A stretch of DNA of 64,000 bases from Actinomycetota bacterium (GTDB lineage: Bacteria > Actinomycetota > Acidimicrobiia > Acidimicrobiales > Ilumatobacteraceae), in assembly GCA_026393475.1 (NCBI GenBank), contig JAPLAA010000055.1, forward strand, positions 52,737-116,736. The letters are read 5' to 3'. A model generated the notes under the pieces. It was not told the origin of the DNA. It ran no database searches and worked only from the letters and a program-made list of their open reading frames with translations. Positions 36,093-45,049 of this stretch are shown piece by piece. Made by a program: the position numbers and the translations under genes. Every line of letters begins with the position of its first letter. Position 1 is the stretch's first letter.

Positions 36093-37865
36093 TCAACGCG
36101 TGGGGAGCGGCCCCGTGTTCCCGGTGCCGATCAGCGCGGCGTCGAACACGAGATCGGAGCTCGTCCGGGCGGCCTGGTGCACCTCGACGGCGACCACGTT
36201 CTTGCCCTGGTAGAGCTGTCCGCTGATCGGGATGGTGAGGAACGTGGTCTCGTCGGCGCCGTTCATGGTGCTCGGCGCGAGCGTGGTGTTCGAGATGGTG
36301 CCGGTGGGCATGTTCGAGCGGGCGACCTCGATGCCGTTCAGGTACACGACGGCGCCGTCGTCGCGCCGCAGTCGCAGCGACAGCGACGTGAACCCGGTGG
36401 AGGCGTTGAACGCCTGCCGGAAGTAGGTGGTGATGAACTTCCGGGTCGAACTCGAGCCGAAGCTCACGACGGTGGTGACGGGATCGCCGTAGCCCAACGG
36501 CGCTGCACCCGACTTCCACGCGGTGTCGACGAAGTCGATCGCTCGCCATGCGGTGCCCTGGTTGGTGCCGTTGTCGAGGTATCGCCAGACGGAACCGGTC
36601 GCGACGAGCGTGGTGGTCGTCGGCGGCGCGACCGTGGTGGTGGGCGCGGGCGCCGTGGTGGTCGTCGTGGGGGGCGGGGTCGACGTGGTGCGGAACGGGC
36701 CGGTGATCTCGTAGGTGATGCCGTTGCCGTTGGTGCCCCGCTGCGAGCTGAGGTACAGCCGGGTGCCGTCGGGGCTGAAGGCGGGGCCGGTGATCTCCGA
36801 GCCGCTCTGGCCGGTGATCCGCAGGAACGGGGTGATCTGGCGCACACCGTTCACCCAGGCGATGAGGCAGATCTCCATGTTGCCGCCGTCCTCACCGATG
36901 AACAGGTCGCCCGATGCCGGGTGCGCGGTGATGTTGTCGACGCCGGTGAGTGGCGCGTTCGCGGTGGTGGCCGCGTCGTAGAGGATCGTGAGCTGTTGGG
37001 TGTCGAGCGCGAGTTCGTACACGCGGTTGTTGCCCTTGGTGGTGAAGAACAGCGAGCGGCCGTGGATCCAGGTGCCTTCGCCGCCGTTGAAGGCGGTGGT
37101 GGTGGCCTGTCGATCGGGTGCGCTCGCCGAGGTCGGCACCCACGTGACCGCGGTGCCCGACACATTGGCCGCCTCGAGCGTGCCGGCCGACAGGTTGCCG
37201 GCGACGGTGGGCGTGAAGCGGTACAGGCGTCCGCTCGGGTCGTCCTCGGTGAGGTAGATGCGGCCGGTGAGCGGATCGACCGAGGCGGCTTCGTGGTTGA
37301 ACGATCCCATCGCCGTCCGCACGACGCCCTGGCTCGCGGCGAACGGGTTGCACTCGAACACCTTGCCGCTCGCGCCGTTCTCCTCGCAGCTGAGCCAGGT
37401 GCCCCACGGCGTGGGGCCGCCGGCACAGTTGCGCGTGGTGCCGCTGAGGATGCGGTAGCCGCCGGTGATCGCACCGGTCGACGAGAACTGGATCGCGCCG
37501 ACCCCGCCGGCCCCGGCGCCGTTCTCCGAGTTCGACACGTACACCCAACCGCCACCGGCGATCGCGAAGCACGCGCCACCGTCGGGCGCGCCGTGCCACG
37601 TGTAGGTGCTGTTGGCCACTGCGGTGCCGGTGCGTGCCACGACGCGGGACGTGAAGCCGGCGGGCAGCTGGATGCCGTTCGCGTCGGCGGCACCGAGCGC
37701 GCTGTAGGGACCCGAACCGGCGACGACATCGGCGAAGGCGAAGTCGGCGCCCGTCAGCATGCGGCCGACGACGAGCGCCCCGGTCGACGCGGCGACGGTG
37801 CCGAGGAAGCGGCGGCGCCCCATGCGGGACGGGACGGGAGACGGATCGCGTTCGGCGGAGATCAT
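36093..37865 (-). CDS. Tat-exported PhoX/DUF839-like protein with C-terminal beta-sandwich domain
   Basis: Tat signal MGRRRFLGTVAAS; 'GGPTPWGTWLSCEEN', 'SFNHEAASVDPLTGRIYLTEDDPSGRLYRFTP'; Thr/Pro linker then 'WRYLDNGTNQGTAWRAIDFVDTAWKSGAAPLGYGD'. Confidence 0.85.
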   Translation of the reverse strand: MISAERDPSPVPSRMGRRRFLGTVAASTGALVVGRMLTGADFAFADVVAGSGPYSALGAADANGIQLPAGFTSRVVARTGTAVANSTYTWHGAPDGGACFAIAGGGWVYVSNSENGAGAGGVGAIQFSSTGAITGGYRILSGTTRNCAGGPTPWGTWLSCEENGASGKVFECNPFAASQGVVRTAMGSFNHEAASVDPLTGRIYLTEDDPSGRLYRFTPTVAGNLSAGTLEAANVSGTAVTWVPTSASAPDRQATTTAFNGGEGTWIHGRSLFFTTKGNNRVYELALDTQQLTILYDAATTANAPLTGVDNITAHPASGDLFIGEDGGNMEICLIAWVNGVRQITPFLRITGQSGSEITGPAFSPDGTRLYLSSQRGTNGNGITYEITGPFRTTSTPPPTTTTTAPAPTTTVAPPTTTTLVATGSVWRYLDNGTNQGTAWRAIDFVDTAWKSGAAPLGYGDPVTTVVSFGSSSTRKFITTYFRQAFNASTGFTSLSLRLRRDDGAVVYLNGIEVARSNMPTGTISNTTLAPSTMNGADETTFLTIPISGQLYQGKNVVAVEVHQAARTSSDLVFDAALIGTGNTGPLPTR

Positions 37866-38107
37866 GGCCGCAACCGTGAAGTGCCCAGGTGAACCGAGCA
37901 CCAACCTCGACGATCGGCCACGCGAAGTTCTGGTGACGTCTCGTCGGCGACGGCGTGGCGCGGACGTCACGTCGGTTCGTGGTTCCGATCGGCCGAGAGC
38001 GGGTACTTGCCTGCTGTTCGGTTCCCCCCGAGGTGCGGGCCGTCGACTCCGGTCGGCGGTCCGCAGACCGAACGCTCCCCATCTGATTCCATCGAGAGGA
38101 ACGTCAC

Positions 38108-38554
38108 GTGTCGACCGACGAGAAGATCGCCAACCAGCTCATCCACACGCTCGAGAACGGCAAGGTCGGTTTCGCCAAGGCGGCCGACAGCCTCGCCGAC
38201 AGCGATCGCCCCGAGATCGCCGCCAAGTTCCGTGAGCTCTCCCAGCAGCGGGCCACGATGTCCGACGAGCTGAAGAAGATCACGACCTCCTACGGCGACG
38301 ACGCCGAACAGCGCAGCAGCGTGCCTGGCGTGCTGCACCGCGGCTGGATGGCCGTGAAGGACGTGTTCACCGGTGACGACACCGACGCCGTGATCAGCGC
38401 GGCCGAGACCGGCGAGGACCATGCAGTGGCCGAGTACCAGGATGCGCTCGCGAGCGACATCTCACCCGAGTTCCGTCCGCTCGTCGCTCGCCAGATGATG
38501 GCGGTGCAGGCAGGTCACGACTACGTGCGCGGCCTGCTGCCGGCGAAGGGCTGA
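38108..38554 (+). CDS. PA2169/DUF2383-type four-helix bundle protein
   Basis: 'NQLIHTLENGKVGFAKAADSLADSDRPEIAAKFRELSQQRATMSDELKK...HRGWMAVKDVFTG'. Confidence 0.75.
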   Translation: MSTDEKIANQLIHTLENGKVGFAKAADSLADSDRPEIAAKFRELSQQRATMSDELKKITTSYGDDAEQRSSVPGVLHRGWMAVKDVFTGDDTDAVISAAETGEDHAVAEYQDALASDISPEFRPLVARQMMAVQAGHDYVRGLLPAKG

Positions 38555-38559
38555 TCGCC

Positions 38560-38910
38560 ATGTCAGGCCTCACCCAGCTCCGTGACGGACTCGTCGAGCG
38601 CAGCACGTCGCTGCTCGATGACGCGTCGCACCTCGCCGAGCGCGGCGCGCACACCGCGGCCCGCCTCGCCGAGGATCAGGCGTCGGCGCTGCGCTCGTCG
38701 CTGCCCGCCTCGCTCCCCCGCTCCATGCGGCACCGCGGCACGCCGTCGATGGCGTCGCGGTCGTCGAAGCTCGGTCTGGTCGTCGCGCTCGCGGCGATCG
38801 GTGCTGCGGTGTACCTCTGGCGTGCGAAGCGGCACGCCGCCGCGACGGCGGATTATCTCGACGTCCACGAGCCGTCGCATCGCGGACAGGAATTCCGCGT
38901 CGCGAGCTGA
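38560..38910 (+). CDS. Hypothetical single-TM protein
   Basis: 116-aa ORF with one TM, immediately downstream of the DUF2383-like gene. Confidence 0.6.
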   Translation: MSGLTQLRDGLVERSTSLLDDASHLAERGAHTAARLAEDQASALRSSLPASLPRSMRHRGTPSMASRSSKLGLVVALAAIGAAVYLWRAKRHAAATADYLDVHEPSHRGQEFRVAS

Positions 38911-39002
38911 CGTCGCGAGCCGGTATCGCGGCTGACGAGCCGGCGAGATCGTCGGAGACGGTGATCGGGTGCGCCGCCCTGCGCCCGGTTACCGTCGCCG
39001 GC

Positions 39003-39641
39003 ATGTCCGACGTCTCCGCCAGCAACACATCCACCAACAAGTGGATCGCGTTGACGGAGCAGAACCCCGACCACTCCAGCTGGTACGTCGAGCGGTTCCG
39101 ATCGATGGCGGCGGCCGGCGATGACCTTGCCGGTGAAGCCCGTTTCGTCGATGCGATGGTGCCGCGCGGTGCGCGGGTGCTCGATGCCGGATGCGGCCCC
39201 GGCCGTGTCGGTGCGCAACTCGCGGCAGCCGGCCACCACGTGGTGGGTGTCGACATCGACCCCGTGCTGATCGACGCTGCCGAGCACGACCACCCGGGGC
39301 CGACGTGGTTGGTGGGCGATCTCGCCGAACTCGATCTACCGGCCCGTGGCATCGCCGATGGGTTCGACGTGGTGGTGTGTGCCGGCAACGTGCTCACGTT
39401 CCTCGACCCATCGACGCGCCGTCCGGTGCTGGCCCGGCTCGCGGCGCATCTGCGCGAGGGTGGCCGCCTCGTCGCCGGCTTCGGTGCGGGTCGCGACTAC
39501 TCCTTCGAGGAGTTCTTCGACGACGTGCAATCGGCTGGCCTCGCGCCCGACGTGTTGTTGGCCGGCTGGGACCTGCGCCCGTTCGTGGCCGACTCCGGAT
39601 TCCTCGTCGCCGTGCTGTCGATCGCCGCGCCAACGGGCTGA
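39003..39641 (+). CDS. SAM-dependent methyltransferase (class I)
   Basis: 'GARVLDAGCGPGRVGAQLAAAGHHVVGVDIDPVLIDAA'. Confidence 0.92.
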   Translation: MSDVSASNTSTNKWIALTEQNPDHSSWYVERFRSMAAAGDDLAGEARFVDAMVPRGARVLDAGCGPGRVGAQLAAAGHHVVGVDIDPVLIDAAEHDHPGPTWLVGDLAELDLPARGIADGFDVVVCAGNVLTFLDPSTRRPVLARLAAHLREGGRLVAGFGAGRDYSFEEFFDDVQSAGLAPDVLLAGWDLRPFVADSGFLVAVLSIAAPTG

Positions 39642-39721
39642 CCGCGACCCGTCAGCGCTCGCCGATGTCGCGTCGCACCCTTGTGCCAGATTCGCTCAGA
39701 ACACCACCATCAGGGGCGATG

Positions 39722-39746
39722 CTATCGCAAGTGATAGTATCATCAC
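39722..39746. promoter_or_regulatory. Overlapping AT-rich palindromes upstream of ATPase gene
   Basis: ctatc-gcaagt-gatag and gtgat-agtatc-atcac. Confidence 0.5.
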
Positions 39747-39770
39747 TGATATCTATCTGGGGAGAGTCGG

Positions 39771-41186
39771 ATGGCGACATTCGTGGGGCGCGACCGAGAG
39801 CTCGACACGCTGCAGCGCGCGCTCGAGCGCACGGCCGGCGCGACGCGCCAGGATCGATCGGGCCGATGTCTGCTCGTCAGGGGTCGGCGTCGAGTCGGTA
39901 AGTCCCGGCTCGTCGAGGAGTTCTGCGCCCGCGCCGGCGTGCCGTACCTCTTCTTCACGGCGTCGCAGCAAGGTCGGAACGAATTACGACACTTCGCCGA
40001 CGAGGTCCGTTCCTCGAACCTGCCCGGCCGACACCTGTTCGATGGCATCGCGCTGACGGATTGGGACGGAGCGCTCGCCCTCCTCGATGCAGCGCTTCCA
40101 CCCGACGGCCCCGCCGTCGTCGTGTTCGACGAGTTCCCCTACCTCACCGGCGGCGACACGTCGATCGAGGCCACGTTCCAGAAGCAGTGGGATCGAGTGC
40201 TGTCACGACGGCACGTGCTGTTGCTCCTGGTCGGGTCCGACCTGGCGATGATGGAAGCGCTGAACACCTACGGCCGACCGTTCCATCAACGGGGCACGGA
40301 GATGGTCGTCTCCGCACTCACACCCGGCGAGACAGCCCGCATCGTCGGCGCGCCGAGCGCGGCGGCGGCCTTCGACGCCCACCTGATCACCGGCGGGCTG
40401 CCGCTCGTGTGCGACGACTGGCCGAAGGGGCGTTCGATGTGGACGTTCCTCGAAAGCGCGCTGGCCGAACCGACCTCGCCACTGATCGTGAGCGGCGAGC
40501 GCATGCTCGCGGCCGAGTTCCCTGCCGAGGTGGTTCCTCGGGAGGTGCTCCGTCAGATCGGCAGCGGCGAGCGGACGTTCAGCAACATCGCACGAGCGTC
40601 GGGAGGACTTCAGGCGACGTCGACGACGCGTGCGCTGGACGTGTTGATGGCCAAGCGGGTCGTGGCGAAGGAGGTGCCGCTGTCGACCCGCAAGAGCGTC
40701 GAGGCGCACTATCGCGTGGATGATCCGTACCTTCGCTTCTGGCTCCGTTTCATCGGGCCGGGCATGGCCGACATCGAGCGCGGCCGATCCGATCGCGTGG
40801 TCGAGCGCATTCGTCGCGACTGGCAGGCATGGCGGGGACGCACCATCGAGCCCGTGGTCCGTGAAGCGCTGCGGCGACTCTCGCCGATCGACGGGCTGGC
40901 CGACGCCGACGCCGTCGGCGGGTTCTGGACCCGCACCAACGATCCGGAGATCGACATCATCGGCGCCGACCGTGGCCCGATCGCGAAGCATCTTCGCTAC
41001 GCCGGCACCATCAAGTGGACCGAGCGCACGCCGCTCGACCAGGCCGATGTCGATCGCCTCGCTCGAGACCTGGCATCGGTGCCCGGTGCACCCGCTGATC
41101 TGCCGCTGCTCGCCGTGTCGCTGTCGGGCGTCAAGGCTCGCGTCGCCGCGTCGCTCGGCCCCGAGGAGTTGCTGGCCGCCTTCTGA
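39771..41186 (+). CDS. Archaeal-type (DEXX-box) AAA ATPase with DUF234-like C-terminus
   Basis: 'FVGRDRELDTLQRAL', P-loop 'GRRRVGKSRLVEEF', 'VVVFDEFPYL', 'YRVDDPYLRFWLRFI'. Confidence 0.88.
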   Translation: MATFVGRDRELDTLQRALERTAGATRQDRSGRCLLVRGRRRVGKSRLVEEFCARAGVPYLFFTASQQGRNELRHFADEVRSSNLPGRHLFDGIALTDWDGALALLDAALPPDGPAVVVFDEFPYLTGGDTSIEATFQKQWDRVLSRRHVLLLLVGSDLAMMEALNTYGRPFHQRGTEMVVSALTPGETARIVGAPSAAAAFDAHLITGGLPLVCDDWPKGRSMWTFLESALAEPTSPLIVSGERMLAAEFPAEVVPREVLRQIGSGERTFSNIARASGGLQATSTTRALDVLMAKRVVAKEVPLSTRKSVEAHYRVDDPYLRFWLRFIGPGMADIERGRSDRVVERIRRDWQAWRGRTIEPVVREALRRLSPIDGLADADAVGGFWTRTNDPEIDIIGADRGPIAKHLRYAGTIKWTERTPLDQADVDRLARDLASVPGAPADLPLLAVSLSGVKARVAASLGPEELLAAF

Positions 41187-41240
41187 CCACGCGGTCCGGG
41201 GGTGGTGCGGGCAGGGGGTGGGTGGAAGACTTGTCCCCCT

Positions 41241-42032
41241 ATGCCGAACCAGCAGTTCCGGAACCCGCCGGTGCTCACCTTCGCGACCGAGCCCGCTCGG
41301 GCGACGGGTGAGCTGATGGCGTTCACGGCGCTCACGCCGTTGCTCACGCGTCTGCCGACGGGCGATGGCCGTCCGGTGATGGTGCTGCCGGGGTTCACGG
41401 CGTCCGACCAGTCGACGTCGTCGTTGCGCTACGTGTTGGCCCGGCTCGACTACTCGGTGCACGGGTGGCACCTCGGGCAGAACCTGGGGCCGTCGCAGCG
41501 CATCGTCGACGGGATGATCAACCGCTTCGAGGACATCTACCACCGTCACGGCGAGCAGCCGGTGACGTTGATCGGGTGGAGCCTCGGCGGGTTGTATTCA
41601 CGGGCGTTGGCGGCACGGTTCCCCGAGAAGGTGCGCCATGTCATCACGCTCGGCAGCCCGTTCCGGTTGACGCGTGCGGAGGAGACGAACGTGGGTCGCT
41701 GGTTCGACCGCACCGCTCCCCTGCACGGGTTGCGCCGTCAGCACTCGGCCGACTTCCGCCGCGAGCCGTACACGGGTGTGCCGGCGGTGCCGTCGACGGC
41801 GGTGTTCACCAAGGCCGACGGTGTGGTGCCGTGGCGGTCGTGCGTCGACGTGCCGGGGCCTCGGTCGGAGAACATCGAGGTGTACGGCAGCCATTGCGGG
41901 CTCGGCTACAACCCGGCCGTGCTGGGCATCGTGGCCGATCGTCTGCGTTTGCCGCTGGATGAATGGCAGCCGTTCCGTCGGGCCTCCTGGCAGGTGGGCC
42001 CCTACCGCACGAGGGTGCACGTCGAGCGCTGA
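41241..42032 (+). CDS. Lipase-like alpha/beta hydrolase
   Basis: 'PVMVLPGFTASDQSTSSLRYVLARLDYSVHGWHLGQNLGP', 'VTLIGWSLGGLYSRALA'. Confidence 0.88.
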   Translation: MPNQQFRNPPVLTFATEPARATGELMAFTALTPLLTRLPTGDGRPVMVLPGFTASDQSTSSLRYVLARLDYSVHGWHLGQNLGPSQRIVDGMINRFEDIYHRHGEQPVTLIGWSLGGLYSRALAARFPEKVRHVITLGSPFRLTRAEETNVGRWFDRTAPLHGLRRQHSADFRREPYTGVPAVPSTAVFTKADGVVPWRSCVDVPGPRSENIEVYGSHCGLGYNPAVLGIVADRLRLPLDEWQPFRRASWQVGPYRTRVHVER

Positions 42033-42060
42033 TCGTCGGGGCGGGCCCCCTGCATGCGGA

Positions 42061-42147
42061 AACGTCGTACTCGGAACTGCGTGAACGTTGTATCGAAATG
42101 TGCGTGAACGTGGTACTGGGAAGTGCGTGAACGTTGTACCGGGAGCG
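42061..42147. repeat. 23-bp tandem repeats (3 full + 1 partial copy)
   Basis: Exact 23-bp periodicity: aacgtcgtactcggaactgcgtg / aacgttgtatcgaaatgtgcgtg / aacgtggtactgggaagtgcgtg / aacgttgtaccgggagcg. Confidence 0.9.
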
Positions 42148-42166
42148 CTGAGACCGTTGCGGTCGG

Positions 42167-42622
42167 TCAGACGGCGGTGGTGATGCGGAACACGGGGTAG
42201 CCGGCAGCGATGGCGAGCAGCTCCTCGTCGCTCGCATCGGGGCCGACGCCGTCGAAGAACTGGCCGACCTCCCACTTCCAGCGACGCAGGTAGGCGCGCA
42301 GGATCTCCGGCTTGGCATGGTCGGGCACCTCGTCGACGACGACGGTCTCGACCCGACTGCCGACGGCGAGGTCGCCCTGTCCGGCGACCCGGATGTTGCG
42401 CACCCACTGGGTGATGCCGCGGGGTGCGACGAGGTAGCGCTCGCCGTCGAAGGTGAGCACGTTCACGGGCGTGGTGCGCACCTCGCCGGTGCTGCGGCCC
42501 TTCACGGCGAGCACCCGTGACCCCCACATGCTGATGCCCATGCGGGTGAGGACGGCGATCAACGGGTTGAAGACCTTGCGGGTGAAGGTGTCGGGCTTGA
42601 TGTAGCGGGCGGTGGTGTTCAT
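42167..42622 (-). CDS. Deazaflavin-dependent nitroreductase family protein (F420-type)
   Basis: 'GSRVLAVKGRSTGEVRTTPVNVLTFDGERYLVAPRGITQWVRNIRVAGQGDL'. Confidence 0.88.
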   Translation of the reverse strand: MNTTARYIKPDTFTRKVFNPLIAVLTRMGISMWGSRVLAVKGRSTGEVRTTPVNVLTFDGERYLVAPRGITQWVRNIRVAGQGDLAVGSRVETVVVDEVPDHAKPEILRAYLRRWKWEVGQFFDGVGPDASDEELLAIAAGYPVFRITTAV

Positions 42623-42647
42623 GGTGACTCCTCGTCGGTCGAGATCA

Positions 42648-42723
42648 GATCACTGATCTGTTTTGTGATCACCGTACACCCGAATCGATCAAAGTCAAGA
42701 TCAGTGATCCGTTTTGTGATCGC
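42648..42723. promoter_or_regulatory. Two copies of a 25-bp operator-like repeat in a divergent TetR promoter
   Basis: gatcactgatctgttttgtgatcac (42648-42672) and gatcagtgatccgttttgtgatcgc (42699-42723). Confidence 0.75.
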
Positions 42724-42742
42724 TGTCTGGCAGACTGTTGCC

Positions 42743-43441
42743 GTGAGCACGCTTCGAACCGCCCGAGACCATGCACGCGCCGCAGTGCAGGCGCAGATCC
42801 TGGCCACGGCGCGACGGCATCTCGCCGAGCACGGCCCCGGTGAGTTGTCGCTGCGAGCGGTGGCGCGCGAGCTCGAGCTCGTGCCGTCCGCCGTGTACCG
42901 CTACTTCGAGAACCACGATGCGCTGTTGACGGCGTTGATCGTCGAGGCGTACGACACCCTCGGCGACGAGGCCGAGGCCGCGCTGGCCGCGAGCTCGCGC
43001 AAGGCGCCGGCGGCACGTTGGGTCGCGGTGGCGAAGGCGATCCGCTCATGGGCGGTGGAGCACCCGCACGAGTACGCGCTCCTCTACGGCACGCCGGTCC
43101 CCGGTTACGCCGCGCCCGACGACACGGTGGTGCCCGGGACACGTGTGTCGCTCGCACTGGTCCAGGTGGTGGCCGACGCCCACGCCGACGGCCTGCTCGG
43201 CGATGCTGCCGGCGCCTCGATCAGTGCGTCGTCGCGGCGCGAGATGACGAAGCTGCTCGACCGTCTGGGGCTCGAGCTCCCCGTCGAGGTGGCGTTCCAC
43301 ACGATCGTCGCCTGGACGCAGCTGTTCGGCCTGCTGAGCTTCGAGCTGTTCAGCCAGACGCGCGGGCTCGTCGAACACCACGAGCGCTTCTTCGCGGACA
43401 CGGCGGGGACCATGGCACGCCAGATCGGGCTGGCCGACTGA
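42743..43441 (+). CDS. TetR family regulator
   Basis: 'ILATARRHLAEHGPGELSLRAVARELELVPSAVYRYFENHDALLTALI'. Confidence 0.92.
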   Translation: MSTLRTARDHARAAVQAQILATARRHLAEHGPGELSLRAVARELELVPSAVYRYFENHDALLTALIVEAYDTLGDEAEAALAASSRKAPAARWVAVAKAIRSWAVEHPHEYALLYGTPVPGYAAPDDTVVPGTRVSLALVQVVADAHADGLLGDAAGASISASSRREMTKLLDRLGLELPVEVAFHTIVAWTQLFGLLSFELFSQTRGLVEHHERFFADTAGTMARQIGLAD

Positions 43442-43504
43442 CGGCGACCGGCGTCGACGGGGCCGCGGCTGGCGCGATGGCCCACGATCGGCGAGTGTGG
43501 ATCG

Positions 43505-44527
43505 GTGAGGGTTCGCTGGTCGACGTCGAAGGTGGCCATGTCGAAGGTGGCCATGTCGACGTTCCTCATCGGCGTGGTCGCAGTCACCGCGTTGGTCGGG
43601 TGTGCCGGCGACACACCGGACGACGGTGACGGTGTCGGCGACGCCGACGCCGACGCCGGTCGTTCCGTGGTGGTGGAGGGCCTCGACCGCCCGACACAGC
43701 TGGCGGACGGCCCCGACGGCACGGTGGTCATCGCCCAACTGGCCGGCGACGAGGGCCAGGCCGTCGGCCAGGTGCTGTCGTTCGACCCTCGATCGGGTGC
43801 ACTCGACGTCGTGCTCGAAGGACTCGACAAGCCGACCGGCGTGCTGTGGCAGGACGGGATCGTGTGGGTGATGGTGCGACGTGGGCTCGTCCGTGCGCCG
43901 TGGGACGGCTCGCAGCCCGCCGGCGGGGTGGAGGTGGTGCTCGACGACCTGCCGTTCAACGGGCGCAGCGAGGGAACGCTGACATCGATGGGTGACGGGC
44001 GATTCCTCTACGAGACCAGCGGGTCGATCACCGGCGGTGAGGTGACGGCAGGCAGCGGCACGCTGTGGGCGTTCGACCCGACGACGCTGACGAGCACGGT
44101 CGTCGCGACCGGCCTGAAGGGCGGCTACGCGCACGCGCTGTTGCGGGATGGCCGGGTCCTGGTGAGCGAGATCGGCGACGTGGCAGGTCCGCAACCGGTG
44201 GAGGAGTTGAACGTGGTCGCGTTGCCCGGGCCGAGCGACCTCGGGTGGCCCGAATGCCCGGGCGACGTGGTGTGCGAGGGCGTGGTGTCGCCGCTCGCGA
44301 CCTTCCCGCCGCAGTCGACGCCGACCGGGGTGGCCGTCGTCGGCGACTCGGCCTACGTGGCGCTGTTCGTGTCGGGCCGTGTGGTGGCCGTGCCGGTGGC
44401 CGGCGGGGAACCGACCGTCGTCGCCGAAGGGCTGGAGGGACCGCACTCGCTGCTGGTGCGCGACGGAGCGCTGTGGCTGACCGAACACCTCACCGGTCGT
44501 GTGCTCGAACTGGCACCCGGCGACTGA
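43505..44527 (+). CDS. Lipoprotein beta-propeller (NHL/ScyD-like)
   Basis: VTALVGC lipobox; repeated propeller blades; 'GLDRPTQLADGPDGTVVIAQ'. Start uncertain (ATG 43505, 43538 or 43553). Confidence 0.75.
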   Translation: MRVRWSTSKVAMSKVAMSTFLIGVVAVTALVGCAGDTPDDGDGVGDADADAGRSVVVEGLDRPTQLADGPDGTVVIAQLAGDEGQAVGQVLSFDPRSGALDVVLEGLDKPTGVLWQDGIVWVMVRRGLVRAPWDGSQPAGGVEVVLDDLPFNGRSEGTLTSMGDGRFLYETSGSITGGEVTAGSGTLWAFDPTTLTSTVVATGLKGGYAHALLRDGRVLVSEIGDVAGPQPVEELNVVALPGPSDLGWPECPGDVVCEGVVSPLATFPPQSTPTGVAVVGDSAYVALFVSGRVVAVPVAGGEPTVVAEGLEGPHSLLVRDGALWLTEHLTGRVLELAPGD

Positions 44528-44565
44528 TCGCCCAGGGGTGGCGGGGCTGTGTCAGCATCTGCGGC

Positions 44566-45036
44566 GTGGGTCTCAACAACGACATCGCTCGCTCGCACCT
44601 GGAGACGCTCATCGAGCGCATCGCGGGGGTGGAGAAGGCGACGCCCGACGAGCAGGGCAACTACTTCATCAAGACCGAGAGCGCGGGCTTCTTCGCTCGG
44701 GTGGACGGTGACGACGTGCCGGTGATCCGGGTGTTCTCGGTGGTGGCGCGCGACGTGGAGAAGACGCCGGCGCTGTTGGAGTCGTTGAACGACATCAACG
44801 GGGCGTTGTCGTTCGTGCGCACGAGTTGGGCGGGGAACCAGGTGTTGATCGGCGGCGAGTCGTTGGCGCTCAGCACCGACGCGAACGAGTTCTCACAGGT
44901 GTGCCGCACGGTGGCGATGGCGTCGGATCACTTCGGGCCGCAGATCGTGCAGGCCCACGGTGGCAAGCCGTTCTTCGAGCAGACCAAGGACGACGACTAC
45001 CAGCCGTCCGATCCGGAGCACCCCGGCTACCTCTGA
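44566..45036 (+). CDS. YbjN / type III chaperone-like fold protein
   Basis: 'GFFARVDGDDVPVIRVFSVVARDVEKTPALLESLNDINGALSFVRTSWAGNQVLIGGESL'. Confidence 0.7.
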   Translation: MGLNNDIARSHLETLIERIAGVEKATPDEQGNYFIKTESAGFFARVDGDDVPVIRVFSVVARDVEKTPALLESLNDINGALSFVRTSWAGNQVLIGGESLALSTDANEFSQVCRTVAMASDHFGPQIVQAHGGKPFFEQTKDDDYQPSDPEHPGYL

Positions 45037-45049
45037 GCAGCGGGCGCGC

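Noticed and set aside
35925-37892. 655-aa plus ORF antisense to the PhoX-like gene
   Set aside because: Gly/Arg-rich antisense artefact.
42061-42147. CRISPR array
   Set aside because: Repeats are contiguous at 23 bp with no unique spacers.
40203-44488. Minus ORFs 40203..41549, 41598..42527 and 43046..44488
   Set aside because: Antisense to ATPase, lipase, TetR and propeller genes with clear motifs.
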